Below are positions 8,221-16,815 of a stretch of DNA of 33,938 nucleotides, in pieces. The translations under genes and the position numbers were made by a program. Under the pieces are notes generated by a model, which saw only the letters and a program-made list of their open reading frames with translations, was not told where the DNA came from and did no database searches. The first letter of the stretch is position 1; every line of letters begins with the position of its first letter. The stretch covers positions 1 through 33,938 of the forward strand of contig CAJWQN010000003.1 in assembly GCA_913045505.1 (NCBI GenBank). The letters are read 5' to 3'. Source of the stretch: an uncultured Rhodospirillaceae bacterium. Lineage in GTDB: Bacteria; Pseudomonadota; Alphaproteobacteria; UBA7887.

Positions 8221-9134
8221 AGTTATGGGAACGGGCAGTCCTGTTCGCCCCGCCGGTGGCGATTCTGGCGGCCAGCCTGATCGCCACCGGATTGGACACC
8301 GGCACGGTTCGGCTTTGGCGGGTGCCGGTTCACGAGGACGGCCGGCGAGATCTGTTGGAGACGGTGTTCTATTTCGAGCACGCGGTGCGCGAGCTGCCCC
8401 TGGATCTGGTGTTGGGCATTGGCCTGGCGGCGGCGATGGCGGCCTTTTATCCGCGCGCGCGCCCCGGTCCGCGCCCGACCCGGTGGTGGGTCTGGACGGC
8501 CTTTGTGATCACGGTTCTTCTGATCGGATCGGTGGTCAGCGTCGGTGCCGTGGCGAGTCTGCAAAATCTCTCGCAGATGCCGACCCGACCGGGCGCGCCG
8601 TTGGCCTGGGGGCACCATTGGCAATATCATTTGCTGAGCCGTTTGGCGGTGCTGTTGGCCGGATTCGCGGCCGCGGGCCTGCTTGGCGACCGCGGCGGCG
8701 CCGGCAGCCCGCGTCCGTTCGCCGCCACGCTGATCGGGTTCGCGGCGCTGACGGCGATCTTTATCCCGGGCTTGGAGCCGTTCATGGACCCGCTTTACCT
8801 GGGCCACCAGGCGCGCGAGCTGTTCACCCAAGCATTGGTCACCATGCCGCTCGGCCTCGGCGTTTGCCTTTGGCTTGCCGGGCGGGACAGCAGCGAAACC
8901 GCGCCCCCGCGACGGGGCGCGATCATGTTGTGCGGCGGCGCGGCGGCGGCGATCGGCGCCTACCTGGCCGGCGGAATACTCCTCGCCGAGTCCTATGCCC
9001 TGCGCCAGAGCCCCGGATTCGTGCCGGTGGTGTTCGGGCATTTTCTGGAGAGCGTTCCGACCTTCGTGGTGGTGCCGCTGGTGGCCGGGGCGGTCTACCT
9101 GCGGCTTGCCGGGGCGGGGCGCGGGGCGCGATGA
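8217..9134 (+). CDS. Unrecognised polytopic membrane protein in glycosylation cassette
   Basis: A 305-residue protein starting at the ATG that overlaps the previous stop (ATGA). A much longer in-frame reading begins inside the upstream gene and is not needed. Around seven to eight hydrophobic helices are visible, starting with [18 protein letters not shown] and ending with [15 protein letters not shown]. Between helices 3 and 4 there is a likely extracytoplasmic loop with [10 protein letters not shown], rich in histidine and tryptophan. I do not recognise the family. Its place between a flippase-like protein and a flavoprotein, coupled by 4-base overlaps, says it takes part in the same lipid or glycan pathway. 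No catalytic motif can be named. Confidence 0.75.
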   Translation: MKLWERAVLFAPPVAILAASLIATGLDTGTVRLWRVPVHEDGRRDLLETVFYFEHAVRELPLDLVLGIGLAAAMAAFYPRARPGPRPTRWWVWTAFVITVLLIGSVVSVGAVASLQNLSQMPTRPGAPLAWGHHWQYHLLSRLAVLLAGFAAAGLLGDRGGAGSPRPFAATLIGFAALTAIFIPGLEPFMDPLYLGHQARELFTQALVTMPLGLGVCLWLAGRDSSETAPPRRGAIMLCGGAAAAIGAYLAGGILLAESYALRQSPGFVPVVFGHFLESVPTFVVVPLVAGAVYLRLAGAGRGAR

Positions 9135-10537
9135 CGCCTCATGTGGTGATCCTGGGCGCCGGCCCGGCCGGCTTGGGCGCGGCCTACCGCCTCCGCCAGG
9201 CCGGCACCGCCGCCGCCACGGTGATCGAACGCGGCGCCACCGTGGGCGGCAACGCCGCGAGCTTTCCCCTGGCCGGCATGCAGGTCGATTACGGCAGCCA
9301 CCGCCTGCATCCCCAATGCGACCCGGCGGTGCTGGGCGACCTGCGGAGCCTGCTCGGGGCGGACCTGATCGAACGCCCCCGTCACGGCCGCATCCGGTTA
9401 CGCGGCAGGTGGATCGGATTTCCCCTCGCGCCCCTCGACCTGTTACTGCATCTGCCGCCGGGCTCCGCCGCCGGCGCGGCCTGGGACATGGTCCGCGCGC
9501 CGTTGCTCGGGCCCGCCCCGGAACAAGACAGTTTCGCGACCGTGCTCGAACGCGGCCTGGGCCGCACCATCTGCCGGGATTTCTATTTTCCCTATGCCCG
9601 TAAGATCTGGGGTGTGGCGCCGGAGCAGTTGTCGCCGGTCCAGGCCCGCCGCCGCGTGGCCGCGAGCTCGTCGGCGCGCCTGATCGCGAAGGTGCTGTCC
9701 GCGGTGCCCGGGCTGGGCGGCAAGGCCGCCGGCCGGTTCTTCTATCCGAGACATGGCTTCGGGCAGATTTGCGCGCGCCTGCGCGACGCCGCGGTCGCGG
9801 CCGGAGCGGAGGTGCTGACCGGCACCGAAGTCACCGCGGTCAGCCACCGCGACGGCGCCGTCACCGGCATCACCGCAGGCGGGCACGCCCTCGACGCCGA
9901 TCACGTCTGGTCGACGATTCCGATCACGACCCTGGCCCGGCTGATGACCCCGCCGGCCCCGGCGGACCTTCGACAAGCAGCCGGGCGACTGTCCTATCGG
10001 GCCATGATCCTGGTCTATCTGGTGGTCGCCACGCCCCGGTTCACGGAGTTCGACGCCCATTATTTTCCCGAAGCCGCGATTGCGATCAGCCGCCTGTCGG
10101 AGCCCAAGAACTATGGCCTGGCCTCGGAACCCGCGGCGCGGACCGTGCTGTGCGCCGAATTGCCCTGCGCCGTGGACTCCGAGGTCTGGCGGATGAGCGA
10201 CGAGGATTTGGGCGCCCTGGTTCTGGACGCCCTGGCGGGTGCCGGCATCCCGGTGCGGGCGCCGGTCGAAGCGGTGATCAGTCGCCGTCTCGCCCAGGGC
10301 TATCCAATTTACGAGCGCGGATTCGAGCACGCGTTCGATGCGCTGGACCAGTGGCTCGGTGGATTTGACCGCCTGCTCACGTTCGGACGGCAAGGATTGT
10401 TCGCTCACGACAACACCCACCACGCCTTGGCCATGGCCTATGCCGCCTGCGATTGCCTGCGTGCCGACGGAGCGTTCGACAAGGCCCTGTGGCACCGCCA
10501 CCGCCGGGCATTCGAGCACCATGTCGTGGTCGATTGA
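9131..10537 (+). CDS. FAD-dependent amine-oxidase/UDP-galactopyranose-mutase-like protein
   Basis: A 468-residue protein starting in the ATGA overlap. The N-terminal dinucleotide fold is clear: [17 protein letters not shown] with the GxGxxG signature, an acidic residue after strand 2 (VIERG), then [23 protein letters not shown], typical of the protoporphyrinogen-oxidase/UGM-like group. A C-terminal FAD motif appears at [25 protein letters not shown]. Proteins of this type in polysaccharide clusters act either as sugar-nucleotide mutases or as oxidoreductases of lipid intermediates; the sequence alone does not decide. Heme synthesis is unlikely, because all neighbours are glycan or membrane genes. 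The last base of its stop is the first base of the next start (TGATG). Confidence 0.85.
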   Translation: MTPHVVILGAGPAGLGAAYRLRQAGTAAATVIERGATVGGNAASFPLAGMQVDYGSHRLHPQCDPAVLGDLRSLLGADLIERPRHGRIRLRGRWIGFPLAPLDLLLHLPPGSAAGAAWDMVRAPLLGPAPEQDSFATVLERGLGRTICRDFYFPYARKIWGVAPEQLSPVQARRRVAASSSARLIAKVLSAVPGLGGKAAGRFFYPRHGFGQICARLRDAAVAAGAEVLTGTEVTAVSHRDGAVTGITAGGHALDADHVWSTIPITTLARLMTPPAPADLRQAAGRLSYRAMILVYLVVATPRFTEFDAHYFPEAAIAISRLSEPKNYGLASEPAARTVLCAELPCAVDSEVWRMSDEDLGALVLDALAGAGIPVRAPVEAVISRRLAQGYPIYERGFEHAFDALDQWLGGFDRLLTFGRQGLFAHDNTHHALAMAYAACDCLRADGAFDKALWHRHRRAFEHHVVVD

Positions 10538-12210
10538 TGATCCGAGCCGTATCCGCCTTGATCGGAGGCGGCTTGCTGCTCGGCATCGCCCATCTGGCGG
10601 CTCTGCCGCCCTGGGAAGGTTTCGACGAGACCGCCCATTACGCCTATATCCAGTATCTGGCCGACGTCCATGACCTGCCGCCGCGCGCCACCGCGGTGCT
10701 ATCGACCGACGTCGAGGCCTTTGAAGGCATCGGGCCGACCCGCTATAAGCCCCAGCCTCCGTTCGACCCCTTCGGTACCTACAGCTACCGGACGTTCTTC
10801 GCCGCGCCGGACGACGTGATCGTCCAGGCCGGGACCTATCTCAACCAGCCCCCGCCCGAACCCCGCCGCTACGTGCCCGCCCGGCGCGCCAATTGGCAGT
10901 CGCAGCACCCGCCGCTCTATTACCTGCTCATGGCGCCGTTGTACCTGGCCACCAAGGGTATGAACTGGGTCGATCATCTGCTCCTGGTGCGGATGGCGTC
11001 CTATCTCATGGCCTGTGCCGCCCTCGTCGTCGGAGTCCATGGCGCCCATTTGGCGACCAACCGCTACCGACTGATTCCGGATCGGATCGCGCCGCGCGCG
11101 CGCCATGGCGGCGTGGTGCTCGGGATCGCGCTCTGGCCGGTGCTGTTTCCGATGTGGATTCCGGAGATGGCCCGGCTCGGCAACGATTCGCTGTCGGCGT
11201 TGATCGTCGCGCTGGTCTGGCTGAGGCTGGTGCATCTTCTCGGGCATGGCGATCGGGCGCGCGACTATGCGTGGCTGGGGGTGATACTCGGCTGCGGGCT
11301 GCTGACCAAGGTCCTGTTCGCGCCGATCGCGTTCGGCGTTGGCGTGTTCCTCGCGGCCCGCGCCTGGCGCCGGCTGTCGTGGCACCGCGCGGGCACGGTG
11401 CTGATGGTGTTGGCGGTGCTGGTCGCGGTCACGGTTGGGATTGGCGGCTGGTGGTACGTGGGCAATTTCCTCGACACCGGCTCTTTTGTCGGCAGCACCC
11501 ATTTCGTTCGTCTCGGCCAGGCGGGCGGCGTGGCCATGGTCCTGGACACCCCGGTCACTGCCGGGCGCCTGCTGGAAGGCCTGGCGGTGATCGCCATGAC
11601 CTTCGTTTGGGGCGGCACCTGGTCGTTCGCATGGCCGAATTACGCGGCCATGGTGGGCCTCGCCCTGGTACCGTTGGTGCTGGCCGGCGCCTATGGGATC
11701 GGGCTCCGCCGCGCCCGGATCGATTCCCTGACCTGGCTGCCGGTGTTCGTGCTGGTGCCGGTCGCGATCGCCATCGTCATCAACCTGTTCGTGAAAATGG
11801 CGCTCTACCGGGAGGGGTTCAACGTTCCGGGCTGGTACCTTCATTTGCTGGCGGTGCCGCTGGGCGCCGCGCTCGGGATCGGCATCGCCGCGTGCTGGCC
11901 GGCGCGCTGGTTTCGACTCAGCCTGTCGATCCTGGGCGGCTATGCCCTGGCGTTCGCGGCCTGGGCGAGCGCGAGCCAGGTCTTGCTGTACACCGGATTT
12001 GCGATCAAGGCCGGTGATCGGGGCGCGTTCCGGCTGGCGCCGGAGCTGCCCAGCATTGGCGATTTGGTGGCCCAGGTCGGCGAACGCCTGGCCGTGATCG
12101 CCTCGCCCAATTTGGCCGCGGCGGCGTTCGCGGCCGGGGCGGTGCTTCTGGTGGTCGGTTCGGGTTTGGCCTGGCGCGGCTATGCGACCTTGGAATCGGA
12201 TTCGACGTAG
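10537..12210 (+). CDS. GT-C fold membrane glycosyltransferase (DUF2142/ArnT-like)
   Basis: A 557-residue integral membrane protein with roughly ten to twelve hydrophobic segments. After the first helix comes an extracytoplasmic loop with the acidic pair WEGFDETAHYAYIQYLAD, then a long loop ending QSQHPPLYYLLMAPLYL. This order (acidic motif early, HPPLYY before helix 2) is characteristic of GT-C enzymes that transfer sugars from polyprenyl-phosphate donors outside the cytoplasm. The start follows from the TGATG junction with the flavoprotein gene. It is the last gene of the cassette and probably uses the lipid-linked sugar made by the first gene. Its 3' end overlaps the convergent cyclase gene by 31 bases. 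Confidence 0.87.
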   Translation: MIRAVSALIGGGLLLGIAHLAALPPWEGFDETAHYAYIQYLADVHDLPPRATAVLSTDVEAFEGIGPTRYKPQPPFDPFGTYSYRTFFAAPDDVIVQAGTYLNQPPPEPRRYVPARRANWQSQHPPLYYLLMAPLYLATKGMNWVDHLLLVRMASYLMACAALVVGVHGAHLATNRYRLIPDRIAPRARHGGVVLGIALWPVLFPMWIPEMARLGNDSLSALIVALVWLRLVHLLGHGDRARDYAWLGVILGCGLLTKVLFAPIAFGVGVFLAARAWRRLSWHRAGTVLMVLAVLVAVTVGIGGWWYVGNFLDTGSFVGSTHFVRLGQAGGVAMVLDTPVTAGRLLEGLAVIAMTFVWGGTWSFAWPNYAAMVGLALVPLVLAGAYGIGLRRARIDSLTWLPVFVLVPVAIAIVINLFVKMALYREGFNVPGWYLHLLAVPLGAALGIGIAACWPARWFRLSLSILGGYALAFAAWASASQVLLYTGFAIKAGDRGAFRLAPELPSIGDLVAQVGERLAVIASPNLAAAAFAAGAVLLVVGSGLAWRGYATLESDST

Positions 12211-15200
12211 CGGCTCAACTCCTCGGCCACCGACGCGGCGTCGCGGTCGCGGTTGAGGCCCTTGAAGAGTTCGATCGCCTCCTCGAATTTCCGCTCGGGC
12301 TTCTTGCCCTCCAGAATCAACAACTGAGCTTCGAGCCGGGCCGCCTCGGCCAAATCGACCGCCCGGTCGCGTTCGGTGGCGATGGTGCGCGCCCGGACCA
12401 GATGGTCACGGGCGGCGGCCCCGTCCCCCTTGCGGACATAGACCGTGCACAAGGCCAGTTCGTTGGCCAGGATCTTGGTCTCGAGCCCCAACTCGCGGTG
12501 CATGCGCATGGCGCCCAGAAGCGCGCTTTCGGCCTCGTCCAGCCGGTCCAGGTCGATATAGCACCGACCCTTCAGCATCGCCGCCGACCCGGCACCGAAC
12601 AGGTTGCCGATCCGATCCATGGTCTCGAACGCCTTGTCGAAATAGTCCAGCGCCTCCTCCAATTCGTCGCGCTTGCGGTGGAGGTAGCCCATCGACAGGT
12701 AGACGTTGCCGCTTCGCCGCTTGTTGCCCATTTCGATGGTGAGCTCGAGACTTCGCCGGTTGAACTCGAGCGCCTTTTCGAGGTCGCCCATGTGCTCGAA
12801 GACCACGGCCAAATTGTTGCACACCTGGGCGGTTTGCTCGGTCGCCTGCTGGGCCTCGAAAATCTCCAACGCCCGTTCGGCCTTTTCGACCGCTTCCTCG
12901 TGCTGGCCGATCTGGTTCAGAACCCAACTCTGATTCATCATCAGCAGGCCGGCCTCGATGGTATCCGGATGATCGGCGAGCAGCGCCGAGGCCTGTTCGT
13001 AGACTTCGATCGCCTGGTCCTTCGAGCCCAGCTTCTCCTCGATACGACCGATGTTGCGCATCGCATCGGCTTTGCGCAGGTCGTCGTCGATCAATTCGAT
13101 CGCCTGACGCCAGGATTGAATCGCCCCATCCAGATCGCCGAGCAATTCCTGGGTATCCGAATAGGCAATGTAGATATCCTGGAGCGCGGTCGCGGGATGG
13201 GCCAGACCCTGCCCGACCTCGAGCGCTTCTTGGAAATATTTCGCGGCGTTCTGATTGGCATAGGTGGCCTTGGCCTTGAAGCCGCTTTTCACCAGGTATT
13301 CGAAGGTTCGCTCGTCATCGTCGGCAAGCCGATAATGCTCGGCCAGCACTTCGAAATGATCTTCCAGGCGGGCGCCGTAAAGCGCCTCCATCTCGCGGGC
13401 GACGATCTGATGCAATTCCTTCCGCTTCTTGAGCAGCATGGTCGAATAGACCGCTTCCTGAATCAGGACGTTGCGGAAGCTGTATTCGATCTCGGGGAAC
13501 GAACTCGACTCGAAAATCAGCCCCATGTCGGCCAGCTGGCTGAGTTTGTCGTCGATGTCGGCCAAGGTGACCAGCCGCTGAATCAGGGCCTGCTTGAACA
13601 CCGGCCCGACCACGGAGGCGGTGTGCAAGATATCCTTCAGCCCGCTTTGCAGCTTGTCGATGCGGGCGATGATGATGCCCTGGATCGAACTCGGAATCGC
13701 GATCTGGTCGAGATCCTTGGCGATGCGGATCTCGCCATCGCCGACCTTCTCGACCACGCCGTCGTCGAGCAAGCTGCGGACAATTTCCTCGATGTAGAGC
13801 GGATTGCCCTCGGCGCGGCCGCGGACCAGCTCCAACACCGCGTCGGCAACGGTTTCGCAGCCCAACAATTGCCCGACCAATTTATCGGATTCGGCGGCGG
13901 TCAACCGTTCGAACGTGATCTGGGTGCAACCGGCGCCGAGCGCCTTTTCCGCGATTAGCGGCAATTTGTCGGACGCGTGCTCCTTGACCGGGCGCATCAG
14001 CACCAGCATCATCACCGGATCGTCCTTGAGCGCCTCGAACAAATAGGCGAGCATCTCGACCGAGGTGTTGTCGGCGTGGTGCAGGTTCTCCAGCACCAGC
14101 AACAGCGGCTTTGCCCTGGCCAAATTCTTGAACAACCAGGCGACCGCCCTGAAGGTCGACATCTTCAGTTCCTGAGCGTCCATTTCATCGACCGGAACGT
14201 CGAACTGCTCGGCCAACTGAAGGCCCAGGATGGCGCCGATGAACACCACGGCCTCGCGCGCCTCCGAATCCAGCGCCTCCGGGTCGAGGTGCAGCAGCAA
14301 CGGCAGATTCTTGGCGATCTTCGCGGCCATGAAGCCCGGCAGGTCTTCCGAATCGATGTCGCACAGGTTCTTGACGATGTCGGCGAACACGTAATAGCTG
14401 GTGGTCTGGCCGAACGAGGGGCACATCCCCTCGATGACCTGAATATCGCCTTCCTTGAGCCGGCCCTTGAGTTCGGCCTGGACCCGGCTCTTGCCGATTC
14501 CGGGGTCCGAGATCAGAAACACCGCCTGACCCTGTTGGTCGACCAGCCATTGGGCGCATTGGTCGAGGGTCTTGAGTTCCTGGTCGCGCCCGACCAGCGG
14601 TGCCGCCACCGCGCCGGCCTTGCGGGCCTGGCCCTTCAGGCTTCGGGCCTTGACCACCTCGTAGACCGCGACCGGATCTTTCTTGCCCTTGACCTTGATC
14701 GGCTCATGGGCGGTGAAGTCGAACAGGCTTCGGATCAGATTGTGGGTGTAACTCGAGATGAAAATCTGTCCGGTTCCGGCGATCGATTCGAGTCGCGAGG
14801 CCAGATTCACGGTGTCGCCCATCACCGTGTAGTCCATCTTCTGATCGGAGCCGACGCCGCCTGCGATGACCATGCCGGAATTGATACCGATATGCAGGGT
14901 CAGGGGCTTCTCGAGCTTGATCGGCAAATCGTCGTTGTAGTGCTCGAGATCCTTGCGCATGTCGAGGGCCGCGCGCACCGCCAGTTCGGGATCGTTCTCA
15001 TGGGTGATCGGGGCGCCGAAGATGGCCATCACGCAATCGCCGATGAACTTGTCGACATAGCCTTCGTAGCGGACCACCGTATCGGCCATCAGCTTCAGGC
15101 AGCCATTCATGATCGTGGTCACGTCCTCGGGATCGAGCTTTTCGCTCATCGCCGTGAAGCCGGAGATGTCGGCGAACAACACCGTGACGTTCTTGCGCTC

Positions 15201-15455
15201 GGACTCGATCTCCTGTTCGGCGCCGGCCGGGGCCAGCGCCGGGGCGCCCGCGGAGGGGCGCGCGCCATCGGCCGGGAACGGTGGCAGGGCCGTTCCCGAC
15301 CGGTGATGAATGCGCGCGCCGCAACCGGCGCAATATCTGTCGCCCTCGACCACGGCCGCGCTGCATCGCAGACAGAACAAATACAGGGCGGCACCGCAGC
15401 CGGTGCAGAACTTGGCTTCGTTCCGGTTGTCGCAACCGCAATCAGAACACTTCAC
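12180..15455 (-). CDS. Class III adenylate cyclase with zinc ribbons, AAA-type ATPase and TPR domains
   Basis: A 1091-residue protein from a GTG. Residues 1-46 form two zinc ribbons (C3/C6-C17/C20 and C28/C31-C42/C45). The cyclase domain (about 88-265) has metal aspartates D96 (LFADISGF) and D140 (FIGDCVMAIFG), purine-selecting K136 and T210 (YTVMGDTVN), and catalytic N217 and R221: a complete, ATP-specific class IIIb set. From 287 (LVGRDQEL) an ATPase module follows, with P-loop SDPGIGKS at 316-323, where serine replaces the first glycine, and a Walker B-like LLLVLENLHHAD. The last 330 residues are TPR repeats. Such multidomain cyclases are soluble and thought to respond to protein partners. 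The gene faces the glycosylation cassette and overlaps its end. No partner is identifiable here. Confidence 0.93.
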   Translation of the reverse strand: MKCSDCGCDNRNEAKFCTGCGAALYLFCLRCSAAVVEGDRYCAGCGARIHHRSGTALPPFPADGARPSAGAPALAPAGAEQEIESERKNVTVLFADISGFTAMSEKLDPEDVTTIMNGCLKLMADTVVRYEGYVDKFIGDCVMAIFGAPITHENDPELAVRAALDMRKDLEHYNDDLPIKLEKPLTLHIGINSGMVIAGGVGSDQKMDYTVMGDTVNLASRLESIAGTGQIFISSYTHNLIRSLFDFTAHEPIKVKGKKDPVAVYEVVKARSLKGQARKAGAVAAPLVGRDQELKTLDQCAQWLVDQQGQAVFLISDPGIGKSRVQAELKGRLKEGDIQVIEGMCPSFGQTTSYYVFADIVKNLCDIDSEDLPGFMAAKIAKNLPLLLHLDPEALDSEAREAVVFIGAILGLQLAEQFDVPVDEMDAQELKMSTFRAVAWLFKNLARAKPLLLVLENLHHADNTSVEMLAYLFEALKDDPVMMLVLMRPVKEHASDKLPLIAEKALGAGCTQITFERLTAAESDKLVGQLLGCETVADAVLELVRGRAEGNPLYIEEIVRSLLDDGVVEKVGDGEIRIAKDLDQIAIPSSIQGIIIARIDKLQSGLKDILHTASVVGPVFKQALIQRLVTLADIDDKLSQLADMGLIFESSSFPEIEYSFRNVLIQEAVYSTMLLKKRKELHQIVAREMEALYGARLEDHFEVLAEHYRLADDDERTFEYLVKSGFKAKATYANQNAAKYFQEALEVGQGLAHPATALQDIYIAYSDTQELLGDLDGAIQSWRQAIELIDDDLRKADAMRNIGRIEEKLGSKDQAIEVYEQASALLADHPDTIEAGLLMMNQSWVLNQIGQHEEAVEKAERALEIFEAQQATEQTAQVCNNLAVVFEHMGDLEKALEFNRRSLELTIEMGNKRRSGNVYLSMGYLHRKRDELEEALDYFDKAFETMDRIGNLFGAGSAAMLKGRCYIDLDRLDEAESALLGAMRMHRELGLETKILANELALCTVYVRKGDGAAARDHLVRARTIATERDRAVDLAEAARLEAQLLILEGKKPERKFEEAIELFKGLNRDRDAASVAEELSRYVESDSKVA

Positions 15456-15613
15456 GGTCCCACCTTTCCCGTGATCGCCGGGCGCACGCCATAGCCGGCT
15501 GACCGGCCCGCCGCCCCGCTCTCATCCGGCTCTCATAATGCGCTTTGGCGCCCGCTTGTACACTATAACACTGGGTTTGGCGCCGGCCACGACCAGAGGT
15601 GGGCGGCAAGATC

Positions 15614-15635
15614 ATCGCCGCCCTCTGGCGGCGAT
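15614..15635 (-). terminator. Stem-loop after the Sel1-repeat gene
   Basis: A perfect 9-base inverted repeat (ATCGCCGCC / GGCGGCGAT) with a four-base loop, touching the stop codon of the Sel1 gene. As transcribed from the minus strand it is a strong GC hairpin but has no U-run after it. It may slow polymerase or stabilise the 3' end rather than act as a full intrinsic terminator. Confidence 0.45.
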
Positions 15636-16228
15636 CACGGGCAGCGGGTCGAATCGATCAGTCGCGCGGTCGGTCCCCCGGCCGAATCGGGAGGACCGTC
15701 GAACGCCAGCAACGACCGATCCGTGGCCTTGAAGCAGTTGCCCGTTATCGAGTCGCAAATCCGCCGCGCCGGCCTCAGTCGAGGCCGGGCCGGAATCCGG
15801 GCCGCCATTTCCGGACCCGCCGTTCCTCCGGCCAGGCTATCGAGGTCCACGCCGGCGGCCGCGAGTCCCTGCTCGGCGGCCCGCCGCAGCCACCGGGCCG
15901 CTTGGTTCCCATCCTTGGCCACACCGGTCCCGGTCGCATACATCAGGCCGAGCGCGTATTGGGGCTGGGCTAGGCCCTGCTCGGCCGCGCGTCGATACCA
16001 AATCGCCGCTTCCTCCAGATTCCGGGGCACGCCCATCCCGCGAAAATAAGAATCCGCGAGGCCCCATTGGGCGGCCGCGTCGCCGGCCAGGGCCAGCGCC
16101 CGATAGTCCCGAACCTGGGCGGTGGCACAGCCGAGCGCCACCGCCGGGCCGGACAGGGCCAGCCAGACCACGAGGCCGGCAATCCCAAGGCTAAGCTTGA
16201 GCCCGAATCGAACACCATCCATCCGCAT
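15635..16228 (-). CDS. Secreted Sel1-like repeat protein
   Basis: A 197-residue protein. The N-terminus is a signal peptide (basic start, hydrophobic core LSLGIAGLVVWLALSG, likely cleavage after AVA). Residues about 45-125 hold at least two Sel1-type repeats, for example AAAQWGLADSYFRGMGVPRN and QPQYALGLMYATGTGVAKD, each followed by an AAxWYRRAAEQG helix. Sel1 repeats are TPR-like scaffolds for protein contacts, often periplasmic. The C-terminal third is low in structure and has a cysteine pair (CDSITGNC) that could form a disulfide. It lies upstream of the cyclase gene on the same strand, 180 bases away and separated by a hairpin, so joint transcription is uncertain. Partner and role are unknown. 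Confidence 0.85.
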   Translation of the reverse strand: MRMDGVRFGLKLSLGIAGLVVWLALSGPAVALGCATAQVRDYRALALAGDAAAQWGLADSYFRGMGVPRNLEEAAIWYRRAAEQGLAQPQYALGLMYATGTGVAKDGNQAARWLRRAAEQGLAAAGVDLDSLAGGTAGPEMAARIPARPRLRPARRICDSITGNCFKATDRSLLAFDGPPDSAGGPTARLIDSTRCP

Positions 16229-16312
16229 GACGCCATGGTAACATGTTTAACCGTCGCCGCGGCGCGCCATGAGCTCGCGGCGACCGGACAACGACGGACG
16301 GGAGATCAGGCC

Positions 16313-16810
16313 ATGGCAACGATCAAGGACGCGGCCGGCCGGGCGGTGGTCCTGCAACCGGGCGACGGGCCGTCCTACTGGCAGCCGATGCCGGCCAACG
16401 GCTTCAGCGAGATCAAACTGACGCCGGAGAACACCGGATACGGTGCTTTGTCGTCGGGATTTCAGACCATCGCCGCTGGCGGCCATATCCGGGCCCATTC
16501 CCACGACGAACAGATCGAGATGCTGGTCTTCTTCCGGGGCCGGGGCCGGGTCGTCGTCGATGGCGAGAGCCACCCCTGCGAGCCCGGCACGACGTTTTTC
16601 CTGGGCCCCCATGTCCGCCACCAGATCATCAACGATTCGGACGCCGATCTGGTCATGTTGTGGATGATCTCGCCACCGGGACTGGAAGACTTCTTCGCCA
16701 CCATCGGCCGCCCCCGTTCCCCCGGCTCACCGGCCCCAGCCCCCTTCGCCCGACCCGACGACGTGACCAAGGTCGAGCACCGAATGGGCTTCCGCGATAT
16801 CGGGGATTAA
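16313..16810 (+). CDS. Cupin-domain protein
   Basis: A 165-residue protein from the ATG at 16313, with GGAG 8 bases upstream; the frame is open further upstream but has no better start. A single cupin barrel spans about residues 40-125. Motif 1 is HIRAHSHDEQIEMLVFFRGRG, giving the two histidines and the glutamate of the usual metal site, and motif 2 is FFLGPHVRHQI with the last histidine. The protein probably binds Fe or another divalent metal, but cupins range from dioxygenases to isomerases and sensors, so no reaction can be named. It is divergent from the Sel1 gene and convergent with the di-iron protein, five bases away, so it appears to be a single-gene unit. Confidence 0.8.
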   Translation: MATIKDAAGRAVVLQPGDGPSYWQPMPANGFSEIKLTPENTGYGALSSGFQTIAAGGHIRAHSHDEQIEMLVFFRGRGRVVVDGESHPCEPGTTFFLGPHVRHQIINDSDADLVMLWMISPPGLEDFFATIGRPRSPGSPAPAPFARPDDVTKVEHRMGFRDIGD

Positions 16811-16815
16811 GGGGT

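Noticed and set aside
16237-16252. AT-rich near-palindrome around AACATG between the Sel1 and cupin genes
   Set aside because: Only about half of the pairs match; it may be part of a promoter but symmetry is too weak to call an operator.
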